Source: Streptococcus oralis (GTDB lineage Bacteria; Bacillota; Bacilli; Lactobacillales; Streptococcaceae). From it: 64,000 nt of DNA. The translations under genes were made by a program, and so were the position numbers. The stretch's first letter is position 1. Each line of letters begins with the position of its first letter. This document shows, piece by piece, positions 51,269 to 61,495 of this stretch. The notes under the pieces are model-generated. The model searched no databases, was not told where the DNA came from, and saw nothing but the letters and a program-made list of their open reading frames with translations. The stretch lies in the NCBI RefSeq assembly GCF_019334565.1, contig NZ_CP079724.1:62001-126000 (forward strand). The letters are read 5' to 3'.

Positions 51269-53527
51269 ATGTTACCATTAAACGAATTTGTACAAAAACG
51301 TTACAATAAAACCATTGCAGAATGTAGCAATGAAGAGCTTTACCTTGCTCTTCTCAACTACAGCAAGCTTGCTAGCAGTCAAAAACCAGTCAACACTGGT
51401 AAGAAAAAAGTTTACTACATCTCAGCTGAGTTCTTGATCGGTAAACTCTTGTCAAACAACTTGATTAACCTTGGTCTTTACGACGATGTGAAAAAAGAAC
51501 TTGCTGCTGCAGGTAAAGAGTTGATTGAAATTGAAGAAGTCGAATTGGAACCATCACTTGGTAACGGTGGTTTGGGACGTTTGGCAGCCTGCTTTATCGA
51601 CTCAATCGCTACACTTGGTTTGAATGGTGACGGTGTTGGTTTGAACTACCACTTCGGTCTTTTCCAACAAGTTCTTAAAAACAACCAACAAGAAACAATT
51701 CCTAACGCTTGGTTGACAGAGCAAAACTGGTTGGTTCGCTCAAGCCGTAGCTACCAAGTGCCATTTGCACACTTTACCTTGACATCAACTCTTTACGATA
51801 TTGATGTTCCTGGTTACAAGACAGCTACTAAAAACCGCTTACGTTTGTTTGACTTGGATTCAGTTGATTCTTCTATCATCGAAGATGGTATCAACTTTGA
51901 CAAGACAGATATCGCTCGCAACTTGACTCTCTTCCTTTACCCAGATGACAGCGACAAGCAAGGTGAATTGCTCCGTATCTTCCAACAATACTTCATGGTT
52001 TCAAACGGTGCACAATTGATCATCGACGAAGCAATCGAAAAAGGAAGCAACTTGCATGACCTTGCGGACTATGCAGTTGTACAAATCAATGATACTCACC
52101 CATCAATGGTGATTCCTGAATTGATTCGTCTTTTGACTGCGCGTGGTATCGAACTTGATGAAGCAATCTCAATCGTACGTAGCATGACTGCCTACACTAA
52201 CCACACAATCCTTGCTGAAGCCCTTGAAAAATGGCCTCTTGAATTTTTGCAAGAAGTGGTTCCTCACTTGGTACCAATCATCGAAGAATTGGACCGTCGT
52301 GTGAAAGCAGAATACAAAGACCCAGCTGTTCAAATCATCGATGAGAGTGGACGTGTCCACATGGCTCACATGGATATCCACTACGGATACAGCGTTAACG
52401 GGGTTGCAGCTCTTCACACTGAAATCTTGAAGAACTCAGAGTTGAAAGCTTTCTACGACATCTACCCAGAAAAATTCAACAACAAAACAAACGGTATCAC
52501 ATTCCGTCGTTGGCTCATGCATGCTAACCCAAGCTTGTCTCACTACTTGGATGAGATTCTTGGACATGGTTGGCACCATGAAGCAGATGAGCTTGAAAAA
52601 CTCTTGTCATACGAAGACAAGGCTGCTGTTAAAGAAAAATTGGAAAGCATCAAGGCTCACAACAAACGTAAATTGGCTCGTCACTTGAAAGAACACCAAG
52701 GTGTGGAAATCAATACAAACTCTATCTTTGATATCCAGATCAAACGTCTTCACGAGTACAAACGCCAACAAATGAACGCTTTGTATGTGATCCACAAATA
52801 CCTTGATATCAAGGCTGGTAACATCCCTGCTCGTCCAATCACAGTCTTCTTTGGTGGTAAAGCGGCTCCTGCCTACACAATTGCCCAAGACATCATTCAC
52901 TTGATTCTTTGCTTGTCAGAAGTGATTGCTAACGACCCAGCTGTAGCTCCACACTTGCAAGTCGTAATGGTTGAAAACTACAACGTTACTGCAGCAAGCT
53001 TCCTCATCCCAGCATGTGACATCTCAGAACAAATCTCACTTGCTTCTAAAGAAGCTTCAGGTACTGGTAACATGAAATTCATGTTGAACGGAGCTTTGAC
53101 TCTTGGTACTATGGACGGAGCTAACGTGGAAATCGCTGAGTTGGTTGGAGACGAAAACATCTACATCTTCGGTGAAGATTCAGAAACTGTTATCGACCTT
53201 TACGCAAAAGAAGCTTACAAATCAAGCGAATTCTATGCTCGTGAAGCTATCAAACCATTGGTTGACTTCATCGTGAGCGACGCAGTTCTTGCAGTAGGTA
53301 AGAAAGAACGCTTGGAACGTCTTTACAACGAATTGATCAACAAAGACTGGTTCATGACTCTCCTTGACTTGGAAGACTACATCAAAGTCAAAGAGCAAAT
53401 GCTTGCTGACTACGAAAACCGTGACGCATGGTTGGATAAAGTCATCGTTAACATTGCTAAAGCAGGATTCTTCTCATCTGACCGTACAATCGCTCAGTAC
53501 AACGAAGATATCTGGCACTTGAACTAA
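51269..53527 (+). CDS. malP: Maltodextrin (glycogen) phosphorylase
   Basis: A 752-residue GT35 phosphorylase that releases glucose-1-phosphate from maltodextrins. The substrate loop [20 protein letters not shown] and the PLP-lysine motif [20 protein letters not shown] are intact, as is [13 protein letters not shown]. It is slightly shorter than animal phosphorylases, as is normal for MalP. CAGGAGA lies before the ATG. Together with MalQ it degrades dextrins imported by MalXCD. Confidence 0.97.
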   Translation: MLPLNEFVQKRYNKTIAECSNEELYLALLNYSKLASSQKPVNTGKKKVYYISAEFLIGKLLSNNLINLGLYDDVKKELAAAGKELIEIEEVELEPSLGNGGLGRLAACFIDSIATLGLNGDGVGLNYHFGLFQQVLKNNQQETIPNAWLTEQNWLVRSSRSYQVPFAHFTLTSTLYDIDVPGYKTATKNRLRLFDLDSVDSSIIEDGINFDKTDIARNLTLFLYPDDSDKQGELLRIFQQYFMVSNGAQLIIDEAIEKGSNLHDLADYAVVQINDTHPSMVIPELIRLLTARGIELDEAISIVRSMTAYTNHTILAEALEKWPLEFLQEVVPHLVPIIEELDRRVKAEYKDPAVQIIDESGRVHMAHMDIHYGYSVNGVAALHTEILKNSELKAFYDIYPEKFNNKTNGITFRRWLMHANPSLSHYLDEILGHGWHHEADELEKLLSYEDKAAVKEKLESIKAHNKRKLARHLKEHQGVEINTNSIFDIQIKRLHEYKRQQMNALYVIHKYLDIKAGNIPARPITVFFGGKAAPAYTIAQDIIHLILCLSEVIANDPAVAPHLQVVMVENYNVTAASFLIPACDISEQISLASKEASGTGNMKFMLNGALTLGTMDGANVEIAELVGDENIYIFGEDSETVIDLYAKEAYKSSEFYAREAIKPLVDFIVSDAVLAVGKKERLERLYNELINKDWFMTLLDLEDYIKVKEQMLADYENRDAWLDKVIVNIAKAGFFSSDRTIAQYNEDIWHLN

Positions 53528-53555
53528 GATACAAAATTTATACTAATCACTTTGT

Positions 53556-53592
53556 AAAAAAAAGCGAATTTCAATTGAAATTCGCTTTTTTG
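53556..53592 (+). terminator. Terminator of malQ-malP
   Basis: A run of A, GCGAATTTC, 4-base loop AATT, GAAATTCGC and a T run; perfect stem of 15 bp. Confidence 0.95.
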
Positions 53593-53778
53593 AATGATGT
53601 GGATTTTAGCCAATCAGGTCTAAAAAGAGATAAATCATAGATACGTTGAAGTTTTAGAAATACTGCTTTTTACTGTATTTCAGTCTCATGATTCTTCGTA
53701 GTTGATGGCCTCGTATTTCTTGTATCCGCTTATAATTTGTATTATAATAGCATTGTGGTGAAGAAAGAAGGTGTTTTT

Positions 53779-53985
53779 ATGTGGAAAAAATATTTTTCAA
53801 AATATAAATGGACTGATTTATTTTGGATACTATTTGTGGTTTTGTCATCACTCTCGATGGGGAATCGTACTCTTTTTCCACTTACCCATCAAGAAATCTC
53901 TTATCATGGGTGCTATTTGGGGATTACACTTGCCTCATTTCACTTGCTATTTATTGATAAATTTGTTATTTCGAATCGAAAATAA
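53779..53985 (+). CDS. Small membrane protein of unknown function
   Basis: A 68-residue protein (MWKKYFSKYKWTDLFWIL start) with two hydrophobic segments (about 12-27 and 42-60) and a basic end (ISNRK). A TATAAT box lies at about 53741-53748 and GAAGGTG before the ATG at 53779; the longer frame starting at 53737 overlaps the promoter. Real but unrecognised. Confidence 0.55.
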   Translation: MWKKYFSKYKWTDLFWILFVVLSSLSMGNRTLFPLTHQEISYHGCYLGITLASFHLLFIDKFVISNRK

Positions 53986-54042
53986 ATGGAGAGGTTAAAA
54001 TTTTTTCCACTTTTCGGATAGACAGTTGAAAAATCGCGATTT

Positions 54043-54078
54043 AAACCCACACCTCAAGAAGAGGTGCGGGTTTTTGTC
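54043..54078 (+). terminator. Terminator between convergent genes
   Basis: AAACCC-a-CACCTC, loop AAGAA, GAGGTG-c-GGGTTT then TT; an A-rich left side allows use by rlmA as well. Confidence 0.85.
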
Positions 54079-54095
54079 TTATCTGAAAGATTTGT

Positions 54096-54944
54096 TTACC
54101 GTACTTTCCCAACTAGAATCTCTGCTTCAATGGTAATCTCTGTCAGTTGGCTCCAGTCAATCTTGGTATGGTCAACGTGAAAGAGTAAGGGCGTCATGGC
54201 AAGCAGGGCTTGGCGTTGCTCAGCCGAGATAGGTTTTGTTAAGGAAGCAATCTGACTAGATTGGATGCTGAAATGTTCCTGGAAATGTTCTTTGATATCT
54301 TGGTTGGAATAATCCTTCTTTGTCAGCTGGTCCTGCACCATTTGACGGATTTCTTTGAGGTGATTTTCAGTTGGGATGACCTTGATCAAAATACCGTCTT
54401 TGGATAAAACGCGACGGAATTCCCCATAGTTGGCAGGCGAGAAGATATCAAGCAGGATATCCATGCTGGCGTCTTTTATAGGAAGACGAGCCAGGTCGCC
54501 GACAAACCAGTTGACCGCCCAGTTTGGTTCGCTCTTGGCAGCGATTTGAACGGAATCTTTTGAAATATCAAAGGCGTAAAAGGTTTTGTCAGAGTGACAT
54601 TCTTGGAGTTTACGAGAGTAGAAACCTTCGCCACAACCGATATCCAAGACTGTTTTTGCGGATGGATTAGTTGTTAGTAAGTCCGAGATACCTTCTAAAA
54701 TAGCCTGATAAAAACCAGCTTCAAGAATTTGCTGGCGGTTTTGGAAGTTTTCCTTGTCGTAGTTGGCAGATTGCTTGATTTGCGGAGCCAAGTTGACATA
54801 GCCGAATTTTGCCAGATCAAAAGAATGGCGGTTGCTACACTTGAGGCTAGACTCTACCAAGGCCAGATTTTCTTGGCAGATAGGGCAGGAAAAGGCAGTC
54901 GCAGAAGCAAAACGCTGAAGTTTGGGTTTGAGGTTTGTATTCAT
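54096..54944 (-). CDS. rlmA: 23S rRNA (guanine-N1)-methyltransferase RlmA(II)
   Basis: A 282-residue methyltransferase. The N-terminal zinc-binding part has CPIC and CSNRHSFDLAKFGYVNL, typical of RlmA. The SAM site is VLDIGCGEGFYSRKL (near residue 98), followed by FYAFDISKDSVQIAAK. In pneumococcus the enzyme modifies G748 of 23S rRNA, which affects telithromycin and tylosin sensitivity. There is no ribosome site; the promoter -10 box ends 6 nt before the ATG. Confidence 0.92.
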   Translation of the reverse strand: MNTNLKPKLQRFASATAFSCPICQENLALVESSLKCSNRHSFDLAKFGYVNLAPQIKQSANYDKENFQNRQQILEAGFYQAILEGISDLLTTNPSAKTVLDIGCGEGFYSRKLQECHSDKTFYAFDISKDSVQIAAKSEPNWAVNWFVGDLARLPIKDASMDILLDIFSPANYGEFRRVLSKDGILIKVIPTENHLKEIRQMVQDQLTKKDYSNQDIKEHFQEHFSIQSSQIASLTKPISAEQRQALLAMTPLLFHVDHTKIDWSQLTEITIEAEILVGKVR

Positions 54945-54979
54945 AGTTTAAGTGTATCAAAAGAGGCAAATGAAAGCAA
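54945..54979 (-). promoter_or_regulatory. Promoter of rlmA, leaderless type
   Basis: On the minus strand TTGCTT (54974-54979) and TG-A-TACACT (54951-54959), spacing 17, then 6 nt (TAAACT) to the ATG. Transcription should start at or 1 nt from the ATG. Confidence 0.65.
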
Positions 54980-55095
54980 CTTTAGAAATAAGTAGATGGG
55001 AGATTCAGTAGAAATAAAACTAATTCTCCAATTTATAGAATAAAATTGCTTTTATATCTAAATTTCTATATAATAATGATAAGGAGGAAATAAGT

Positions 55096-55374
55096 ATGTT
55101 AAAAGAAGTATTAACCGTTGCAAAAGTTGCGAAAAAATCATCACTCTTTTTGGGTGGTGTCGCATTTGGTACCCTTGGTTTGAAAATCTTGGCAAGTAAG
55201 GAAGCTAAAAAAGGTTATTCTAAAGCTTTGGCTAAGGCTTACAAGTTGAAAGACGGGCTAGATGCATCTGTTTCTGTTGTGAAACAACATGGAGACGATG
55301 TCTTGCAAGATGCCAAATATTTGTACGAGCAAGAGAAAAAAGAAGAGCAATTAGATAGCCTTATAGGAGAATAA
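55096..55374 (+). CDS. Small DUF6110-like protein, partner of the P-type ATPase
   Basis: A 92-residue protein with one short hydrophobic, glycine-rich segment (SLFLGGVAFGTLGLKILASK, about 17-36) and a charged helical remainder (AKYLYEQEKKEEQLDS). AAGGAGG lies before the ATG. Its stop is 1 bp from the ATPase ATG, so the pair is translationally coupled. Such proteins are found next to related metal ATPases; the single membrane segment suggests a small regulatory subunit, which is inference. Confidence 0.75.
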   Translation: MLKEVLTVAKVAKKSSLFLGGVAFGTLGLKILASKEAKKGYSKALAKAYKLKDGLDASVSVVKQHGDDVLQDAKYLYEQEKKEEQLDSLIGE

Positions 55375-55375
55375 T

Positions 55376-57436
55376 ATGTCTTTTAAAGTGCTACATAGAG
55401 GATACCAACATATCCGACTATCATCTTCTTTTTCACTCACCTTGGATATTCAAGACTATCTTCGTTCCTTGGCGAGAGATGAAAAGGGGATTGAGTCTAT
55501 CCAGTTTTACATGGATCAACAGCACTTTACTCTACGCATAAAAGAAGGCTTTTCTGTATTAGATAATGCAGAAGCCTTTTTAAAAAGAATTGATAAAGGG
55601 AAAGTTTCTGAGTTGATGACTCTTCCCATTCGTAGAGAAGAGAGTGCTTATTCTATTGTTTCAGGTGCAGCGATTAAGCGTGTACTTTTTCGTAGTTTTG
55701 TGCCGTATCCTATTCGCTATATATGGACTTGTTATCAGGCTTTGGGTTATATTAGAGAAGCCTATCAAACACTAGCGCGTAAGGAACTAACGATGGAAGT
55801 CTTGGACTGTTCGGCGATTTTATTGTCCTTGTTTATGAACCAATCCAAGACAGCTAGCAATATCATGTTTATGCTTGATTTGGGGAATCATTTAGATCAG
55901 TGGTCTTTGAAAAAAACTGCAACAGATTTAGAACAAAGCCTTCTTGCAAAAGAGAGCGACGTATTCTTAGTACAGGGCGATACGGTTGTTAGTATCAAGA
56001 GTTCCGATGTTCAAATAGGAGATGTCTTGGTCCTATCTCAAGGAAATGAAATTCTGTTTGATGGACAAGTAGTTTCAGGTTTAGGTATGGTCAACGAAAG
56101 TTCCTTGACGGGAGAGAGTTTTCCAGTTGAAAAAAGAGAGTCTGATTTGGTTTGTGCAAATACAGTATTAGAAACTGGAGAGTTACGCATTCGTGTAACC
56201 GATAATCAGATGAACAGCCGGATTTTACAACTGATTGAGTTAATGAAGAAATCTGAAGAAAACAAGAAAACGAAACAACGCTATTTCATCAAGATGGCGG
56301 ATAAGGTCGTCAAATATAATTTCTTGGGGGCTGGGCTAACTTACCTATTAACAGGTTCTTTTTCTAAGGCTATTTCTTTCCTATTAGTCGATTTCTCCTG
56401 CGCTTTGAAAATCTCTACTCCTGTAGCTTATTTGACAGCTATCAAGGAGGGGTTGAACCGTGAAATGGTGATTAAGGATGGGGATGTTCTGGAGAAATAT
56501 CTGGAAGTTGATACTTTCTTGTTTGATAAGACGGGAACAATCACAACTAGTTATCCTATAGTTGAAAAGGTGTTACCTTTTGGGGACTATAGTGAGGAAG
56601 ATATTCTCAGAATCAGTGCCTGTCTTGAGGAACACATTTATCATCCTATTGCTAATGCCATCGTCAAGCAAGCTGAGATAGAGGGAATTGAACATGAGGA
56701 AATGCATGGGAAACTCCAATATATTGCAAGCAAGGGGATCAAATCTCATATAGATGGCCAACCAGTTCTTATTGGGAATTATGTCTTGATGCAGGATGAG
56801 CAGATTCATATCAGTTCAGAACAAAATGCTTTAATTGAAGAGTACAAGAGTCACTACAATCTCTTATTCTTGGCTTATCAGAATGAATTGATTGGAATGT
56901 TCTGCATTCATACTCCTTTGAGAAAAGAAGCAAAAGCAGCCTTGGAGAAACTTAAGGCACAAGGGAAAAAATTGATTCTGGCAACAGGGGACACCTTGGT
57001 TAGGACAGAGGAATTAGTCAAAGATTTGCCCTTTGATCAGGTCTATACAGACTTGAAACCTGATGGGAAATTTGAGTTAGTAGAGGAACTGCAGAAAGCA
57101 GGTCACACGATTTTGATGGTTGGAGATGGATTGAATGACTCAGCGGCTCTAACCCTATCAGATATCGGTGTGGTGATGAATGAGAGTGCAGATATTTCTA
57201 AGCAGATGAGCGATATCTTATTGTTAGATAATCGTTTGGATTTCTTCCAAGAGTTGGATTGGCTATCATCATCTTTGCAAACACTCATCAAGAAGAATAT
57301 TCAAGATACCGTTGTCGTAAATAGTAGTTTGATTGGCTTTGGCTTGTTTAATTGGCTCAGTCCTTCAAACCTCTCTATCCTACATAATCTAACAACCTTA
57401 CGCATAGTCCTGCGTAGCCTGTCTATTAAGGGATAG
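55376..57436 (+). CDS. P1B-type cation-transporting ATPase with FSC in place of CPC
   Basis: A 686-residue P-type ATPase. Phosphorylation motif DKTGTIT at Asp384, actuator loop SSLTGESFPVEK, nucleotide domain HP-like region CLEEHIYHPIANAIV and hinge MVGDGLNDSAAL are intact. In the ion-binding helix the usual CPC/SPC is replaced by FSC (residues 340-342, then ALKISTP), so the family proline is lost and only one cysteine remains. The N-terminus (about 1-100) has no CxxC metal-binding motif. The metal cannot be told from sequence. I remember a related ATPase near tyrS in pneumococcus. Confidence 0.85.
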   Translation: MSFKVLHRGYQHIRLSSSFSLTLDIQDYLRSLARDEKGIESIQFYMDQQHFTLRIKEGFSVLDNAEAFLKRIDKGKVSELMTLPIRREESAYSIVSGAAIKRVLFRSFVPYPIRYIWTCYQALGYIREAYQTLARKELTMEVLDCSAILLSLFMNQSKTASNIMFMLDLGNHLDQWSLKKTATDLEQSLLAKESDVFLVQGDTVVSIKSSDVQIGDVLVLSQGNEILFDGQVVSGLGMVNESSLTGESFPVEKRESDLVCANTVLETGELRIRVTDNQMNSRILQLIELMKKSEENKKTKQRYFIKMADKVVKYNFLGAGLTYLLTGSFSKAISFLLVDFSCALKISTPVAYLTAIKEGLNREMVIKDGDVLEKYLEVDTFLFDKTGTITTSYPIVEKVLPFGDYSEEDILRISACLEEHIYHPIANAIVKQAEIEGIEHEEMHGKLQYIASKGIKSHIDGQPVLIGNYVLMQDEQIHISSEQNALIEEYKSHYNLLFLAYQNELIGMFCIHTPLRKEAKAALEKLKAQGKKLILATGDTLVRTEELVKDLPFDQVYTDLKPDGKFELVEELQKAGHTILMVGDGLNDSAALTLSDIGVVMNESADISKQMSDILLLDNRLDFFQELDWLSSSLQTLIKKNIQDTVVVNSSLIGFGLFNWLSPSNLSILHNLTTLRIVLRSLSIKG

Positions 57437-57456
57437 GTGGGGACTATTCACAGCAA

Positions 57457-57489
57457 AAAGGAGTTACCTTTCTCGAGGGTAACTCCTTT
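57457..57489 (+). terminator. Bidirectional terminator between the ATPase and tyrS
   Basis: AAAGGAGTTACC and GGTAACTCCTTT, 12-bp perfect stem with a 9-base loop, A run on the left and T-rich flank on the right. Confidence 0.9.
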
Positions 57490-57513
57490 GTTTATAGGTA
57501 AATGTTTAACAAT

Positions 57514-58770
57514 TTAGTAAGTCAACACAAAGTATTTCTTCTTCCCGCGGCGGATAACAGTGAGTTCGTTTTCTAACTTATCTGCGTCACTCAAGACATA
57601 GTCAAGGTCTTGGATACGGTCGCCGTTGACGTAGATAGCTCCGTTTTGGACGTCTTCACGGGCTTGGCGTTTTGAATTCACCACACCAGATGACACGAGG
57701 AGTTCCACGATATTGTGGTTTTCGTCTGCTTTTACTTGGTAGTTTGGCACTCCACGAAGTCCTTGTTTGAGTTCTTTGACAGAAAGGTTTTTGATGTTTC
57801 CAGCAAAGAGTTGCTCGGTGATGTTGAGGGCTTCCTTGTAGGCTTCTTCGCCGTGAACAAGAGTCACAACTTCACGAGCCAAGACTTTCTGAGCCAAGCG
57901 TTCGTGTGGCGCCGCTTCAAATTGTTTTCGGATGTCTTCAATTTCATCCAGTGACAAGAAGGTAAAGATCTTCAAGAAGCGAACAGCGTCAGCATCCATC
58001 ACGTTCATCCAGAACTGGTACATTTCGTATGGAGAAGTCTTTTCAGGGTTAAGCCAGACTGCATTTCCTTCAGATTTACCAAATTTCTTACCAGTCGCAT
58101 CTGTAATCAATGGAACAGTTATAACATGACCAGTCTTGTCAGCCTTACGACGAAGCAATTCGGTACCAGCTGTCATATTTCCCCACTGGTCAGAACCACC
58201 GATTTGTAGTGTTACGTTGTGCTCTTGGTTAAGGACGTAGAAGTCATATCCTTGCATGATTTGGTAAGCGAACTCAGTGTAAGAAATCCCTGTTTCGATC
58301 CGTTTTTTAACAGATTCCTTACTCATCATATAGTTGACAGTGAAGTATTTTCCGACATCACGGAGGAAGTCAATGAAGCTGATGCTGCCAAACCAGTCGT
58401 AGTTGTTGACCATGACAGCTTTATTTTCCCCATTTTCAAAGTCAAGAAAACGAGAAAGTTGTCCTTGGATAGACTTGACCCAGCCCTCTACTGTGTCTTT
58501 TGTTTGGAGACTACGCTCAGCATCTTTGAAGGACGGATCTCCGATGAGACCTGTAGCACCGCCAACGAGCGCATAAGGTTTGTGACCTGCTAATTGCAAA
58601 CGACGACTTGTCAAGATTGCGACAAGGTGGCCGAGGTGAAGGCTGTCAGCAGTTGGATCGTAGCCAGTATAATAAGAAACTTGACCTTCTTCTAGGGCTT
58701 TACGCAAAGCTTCTTCGTCAGTCGTTTGAAAAATCAAACCACGCTCTTTTAGCTCATCAAAAATGTGCAT
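57514..58770 (-). CDS. tyrS: Tyrosyl-tRNA synthetase
   Basis: A 418-residue class I synthetase. HLGHL (HIGH motif) is near residue 48, [13 protein letters not shown] precedes it, [13 protein letters not shown] is the amino-acid/ATP loop and KFGKSEGN the KMSKS-type motif. The C-terminal S4-like domain (about 350-418) is present. No T-box leader is visible in the 140 bp upstream. Confidence 0.97.
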   Translation of the reverse strand: MHIFDELKERGLIFQTTDEEALRKALEEGQVSYYTGYDPTADSLHLGHLVAILTSRRLQLAGHKPYALVGGATGLIGDPSFKDAERSLQTKDTVEGWVKSIQGQLSRFLDFENGENKAVMVNNYDWFGSISFIDFLRDVGKYFTVNYMMSKESVKKRIETGISYTEFAYQIMQGYDFYVLNQEHNVTLQIGGSDQWGNMTAGTELLRRKADKTGHVITVPLITDATGKKFGKSEGNAVWLNPEKTSPYEMYQFWMNVMDADAVRFLKIFTFLSLDEIEDIRKQFEAAPHERLAQKVLAREVVTLVHGEEAYKEALNITEQLFAGNIKNLSVKELKQGLRGVPNYQVKADENHNIVELLVSSGVVNSKRQAREDVQNGAIYVNGDRIQDLDYVLSDADKLENELTVIRRGKKKYFVLTY

Positions 58771-58864
58771 ATGTCTTTTCTCCTTTATAAAATATTGTTT
58801 CTACCTATTGTATCACAAACTTGGTGAATAGCCTAGTAGAATAGGGAAGAAAGTGGCTATTTTA

Positions 58865-58891
58865 TTGAAAGTTTCCCTTTTATGGTATAAT
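58865..58891 (+). promoter_or_regulatory. Promoter of pbp1B
   Basis: TATAAT (58886-58891) with a TGG extension and a TTGAAA -35-like box (58865-58870) at short spacing (15). Confidence 0.7.
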
Positions 58892-58910
58892 AGAGAAAGC
58901 GAGGACATTC

Positions 58911-61418
58911 ATGAAAGAAAGAATTAATGAATTAAAAACAAAAATGCTGCATTTTTTCCAGCAGCTAATGCAACGAATTGCAAAATGGAAGAAAAGACTA
59001 GCAGAAAAACTAGCTAATAAGAAAACCAGTAAAAAGGGGGCCCCTTCTGATAAAGTTAGAAGGGCTGGGTCTATTTTTGCTAAGGTTTTGAGTGGGTTTA
59101 AAATAGTCTTTAACACTCTCTTTATCCTAGGTTTTATCGGTGGACTGTTTGGCGCTGGTGTGGCTATGGGTTATGGAGTCGCTCTATTTGACAAGGCCCA
59201 GGTGCCTCAAGCAGAAGAGTTGGTCAAGCAAGTGAAGGATATTGCCTCCATCTCAGAAATCACTTATTCTGACGGCAGTACCATTGCCTCGATCGAGGGC
59301 GATTTGTTGCGCACTTCAGTCGCTTCAGATGCTATCTCAGATAACCTTAAGAAAGCCATTGTTGCGACAGAGGACGAGCATTTCAATGAGCACAAGGGAG
59401 TTGTGCCTAAGGCCGTTATTCGTGCGACCTTGGGAACCTTTGTCGGTCTAGGCTCGTCTAGTGGTGGTTCGACCTTGACGCAGCAGGTCATCAAGCAGCA
59501 AGTGGTGGGGGATGCTCCAACTCTGGCTCGTAAGGCTAAAGAGATTATTGATGCTCTAGCTTTAGAACGGGCCATGGGTAAGGATGAGATTTTAACAACC
59601 TACCTTAACATAGCTCCTTTTGGTCGCAATCATAAAGGTCAAAATATTGCAGGTGCCCAGCAGGCTGCGGAAGGAATCTTTGGGGTCAATGCTTCGGATT
59701 TAACGGTCCCTCAAGCTGCCTTTATCGCAGGGTTGCCACAGAGTCCAATCAGTTATTCTCCTTATGAATCTGATGGTAGCATGAAGAGTGATGAGGACAT
59801 GGCTTTGGGAATTAAGCGTGCCAAGGATGTCCTCTACAACATGTACCGAACAGGGGCTCTAAGTCAGGAAGACTACGATAAGTACAAAGATTATGACTTT
59901 AAGAAAGACTTCCTACCATCAGGTAGTGTTAGTGGTACTTCGCGTGACTATCTCTACTATGCAACCTTGGCAGAAGCTACGGACCGCATGTACGACTACC
60001 TCGTCCAACGAGATAATGTTTCTGCGCAAGAATTAAAGAATGAGTCCATTCATAAATCCTATCGTGATCTAGCCGCTAAGGAAATTGAAAATGGTGGATA
60101 TAAAATTACGACAACTATCAATAAAAACGTTCATGCCGCGATGCAAAATGCGGTTGCGACCTACGGCTATCTGCTAGATGATTCGACAGGCCAGCCTGAG
60201 GTGGGGAATGTCCTCATGGACAACCAAACGGGAGCTATCCTAGGATTTGTTGGTGGTCGTAATTATCAAGAAAATCAGAACAATCACGCTATCGATACCA
60301 AGCGTTCTCCAGCTTCAACCACAAAACCTATATTGGCCTATGGTATCGCTATTGACCAAGGTTTGATGGGAAGTGCAAGTATCCTATCAAACTATCCTAC
60401 CAACTTCTCAAACGGGAATCCCATCATGTATGTCAATAGTCCTGGTACGGGCATGATGACATTGGGAGAAGCCCTTAACTACTCATGGAATATCCCAGCC
60501 TACTGGACGTATCGTACGCTTCGAGAGAAGGGGGTTGATGTCAAAGGCTATATGGAAAAAATGGGTTACGAAATCCCAGAATATGGGATTGAAAGTTTAC
60601 CGATGGGTGGGGGGATTGACGTTACAGTTGCCCAGCATACCAACGGGTATCAAACTCTGGCCAACAATGGAGTTTACCATAAGAAACATATGATCGCTAA
60701 GATCGAGTCAACGGATGGCCGATTGGTATACGAGCACAAGGATGAGCCTGTCCAAGTTTATTCAAAAGCGACAGCAACCATTATGCAAAGTCTCCTTCGG
60801 GATGTTATCTCATCTCGGATTACCTCAAGTTTCCAGACGGATTTGACGACTATCAATCCATCCCTAGCTAGTGCTGACTGGATCGGAAAAACTGGTACGA
60901 CCAATGAAGATGAAAATATGTGGCTCATGCTTTCTACACCTCGCTTGACTTTGGGTGGCTGGTTAGGTCACGATGATAACCGACCACTAGCCAAAGGAGC
61001 AGGCCACTACCGCAATGCCAACTATATGGCCCACTTGGTCAATGCTATCCAACAAGCTGAACCTGGAATATGGGGAAATGAGCGCTTTAATCTGGATCCA
61101 AGTGTGACCAAGTCACAAGTTCTCCGTTCTACAGGGCAAAAACCAGGCAAGGTTTCCATCAATGGGAAAGAAATAGAAGTTTCTGGATCAACAGTAACGA
61201 GCTACTGGGCGACTAAAGAAGGCGCCCCAGTGACCACCTATCGCTTTGCTATTGGAGGAAGCGATGCAGATTATCTGAACGCATGGAAGAATATTCTAGG
61301 AAGCATTCCAGCAGTGACTCCTCCAAGCTCAAGTTCAAGCAGTAGCTCTGGAAGTTCAAGTTCGAGTGGGAATACTCAAAGTGGTTCTTCAGGACGTTCA
61401 CGTCTATTTAATCGTTAA
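58911..61418 (+). CDS. pbp1b: Class A penicillin-binding protein 1B
   Basis: An 835-residue bifunctional peptidoglycan synthase. A basic cytoplasmic N-terminus (rich in Lys) leads to one membrane helix (about 65-90). The GT51 domain has [17 protein letters not shown] with the catalytic Glu, [12 protein letters not shown] and the [12 protein letters not shown] segment. The transpeptidase has SPASTTKP (SxxK nucleophile), SWN and KTGTTNED (KTG). A Ser-rich tail (about 800-830) ends in SRLFNR. Slightly longer than pneumococcal PBP1b because of the Ser-rich tail. GAGG lies before the ATG. Confidence 0.96.
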   Translation: MKERINELKTKMLHFFQQLMQRIAKWKKRLAEKLANKKTSKKGAPSDKVRRAGSIFAKVLSGFKIVFNTLFILGFIGGLFGAGVAMGYGVALFDKAQVPQAEELVKQVKDIASISEITYSDGSTIASIEGDLLRTSVASDAISDNLKKAIVATEDEHFNEHKGVVPKAVIRATLGTFVGLGSSSGGSTLTQQVIKQQVVGDAPTLARKAKEIIDALALERAMGKDEILTTYLNIAPFGRNHKGQNIAGAQQAAEGIFGVNASDLTVPQAAFIAGLPQSPISYSPYESDGSMKSDEDMALGIKRAKDVLYNMYRTGALSQEDYDKYKDYDFKKDFLPSGSVSGTSRDYLYYATLAEATDRMYDYLVQRDNVSAQELKNESIHKSYRDLAAKEIENGGYKITTTINKNVHAAMQNAVATYGYLLDDSTGQPEVGNVLMDNQTGAILGFVGGRNYQENQNNHAIDTKRSPASTTKPILAYGIAIDQGLMGSASILSNYPTNFSNGNPIMYVNSPGTGMMTLGEALNYSWNIPAYWTYRTLREKGVDVKGYMEKMGYEIPEYGIESLPMGGGIDVTVAQHTNGYQTLANNGVYHKKHMIAKIESTDGRLVYEHKDEPVQVYSKATATIMQSLLRDVISSRITSSFQTDLTTINPSLASADWIGKTGTTNEDENMWLMLSTPRLTLGGWLGHDDNRPLAKGAGHYRNANYMAHLVNAIQQAEPGIWGNERFNLDPSVTKSQVLRSTGQKPGKVSINGKEIEVSGSTVTSYWATKEGAPVTTYRFAIGGSDADYLNAWKNILGSIPAVTPPSSSSSSSSGSSSSSGNTQSGSSGRSRLFNR

Positions 61419-61423
61419 GAAAG

Positions 61424-61466
61424 AGTAGTAGCAAGGTTAGTAATTTCTCCTTGTTGCTACTTTTTT
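61424..61466 (+). terminator. Terminator of pbp1B
   Basis: AGTAGTAGCAAGG and CCTTGTTGCTACT pair over 13 bp (two G-U) followed by a T run. Confidence 0.88.
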
Positions 61467-61480
61467 CTTTGTTGGTTTCG

Positions 61481-61495
61481 TGTTACAATAATAAT
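61481..61495 (+). promoter_or_regulatory. Extended -10 promoter of the EamA gene, leaderless type
   Basis: TG-T-TACAAT (61481-61489; TG at 61481-61482) ends 6 nt before the ATG at 61496. There is no ribosome site between 61470 and 61495. Confidence 0.6.
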
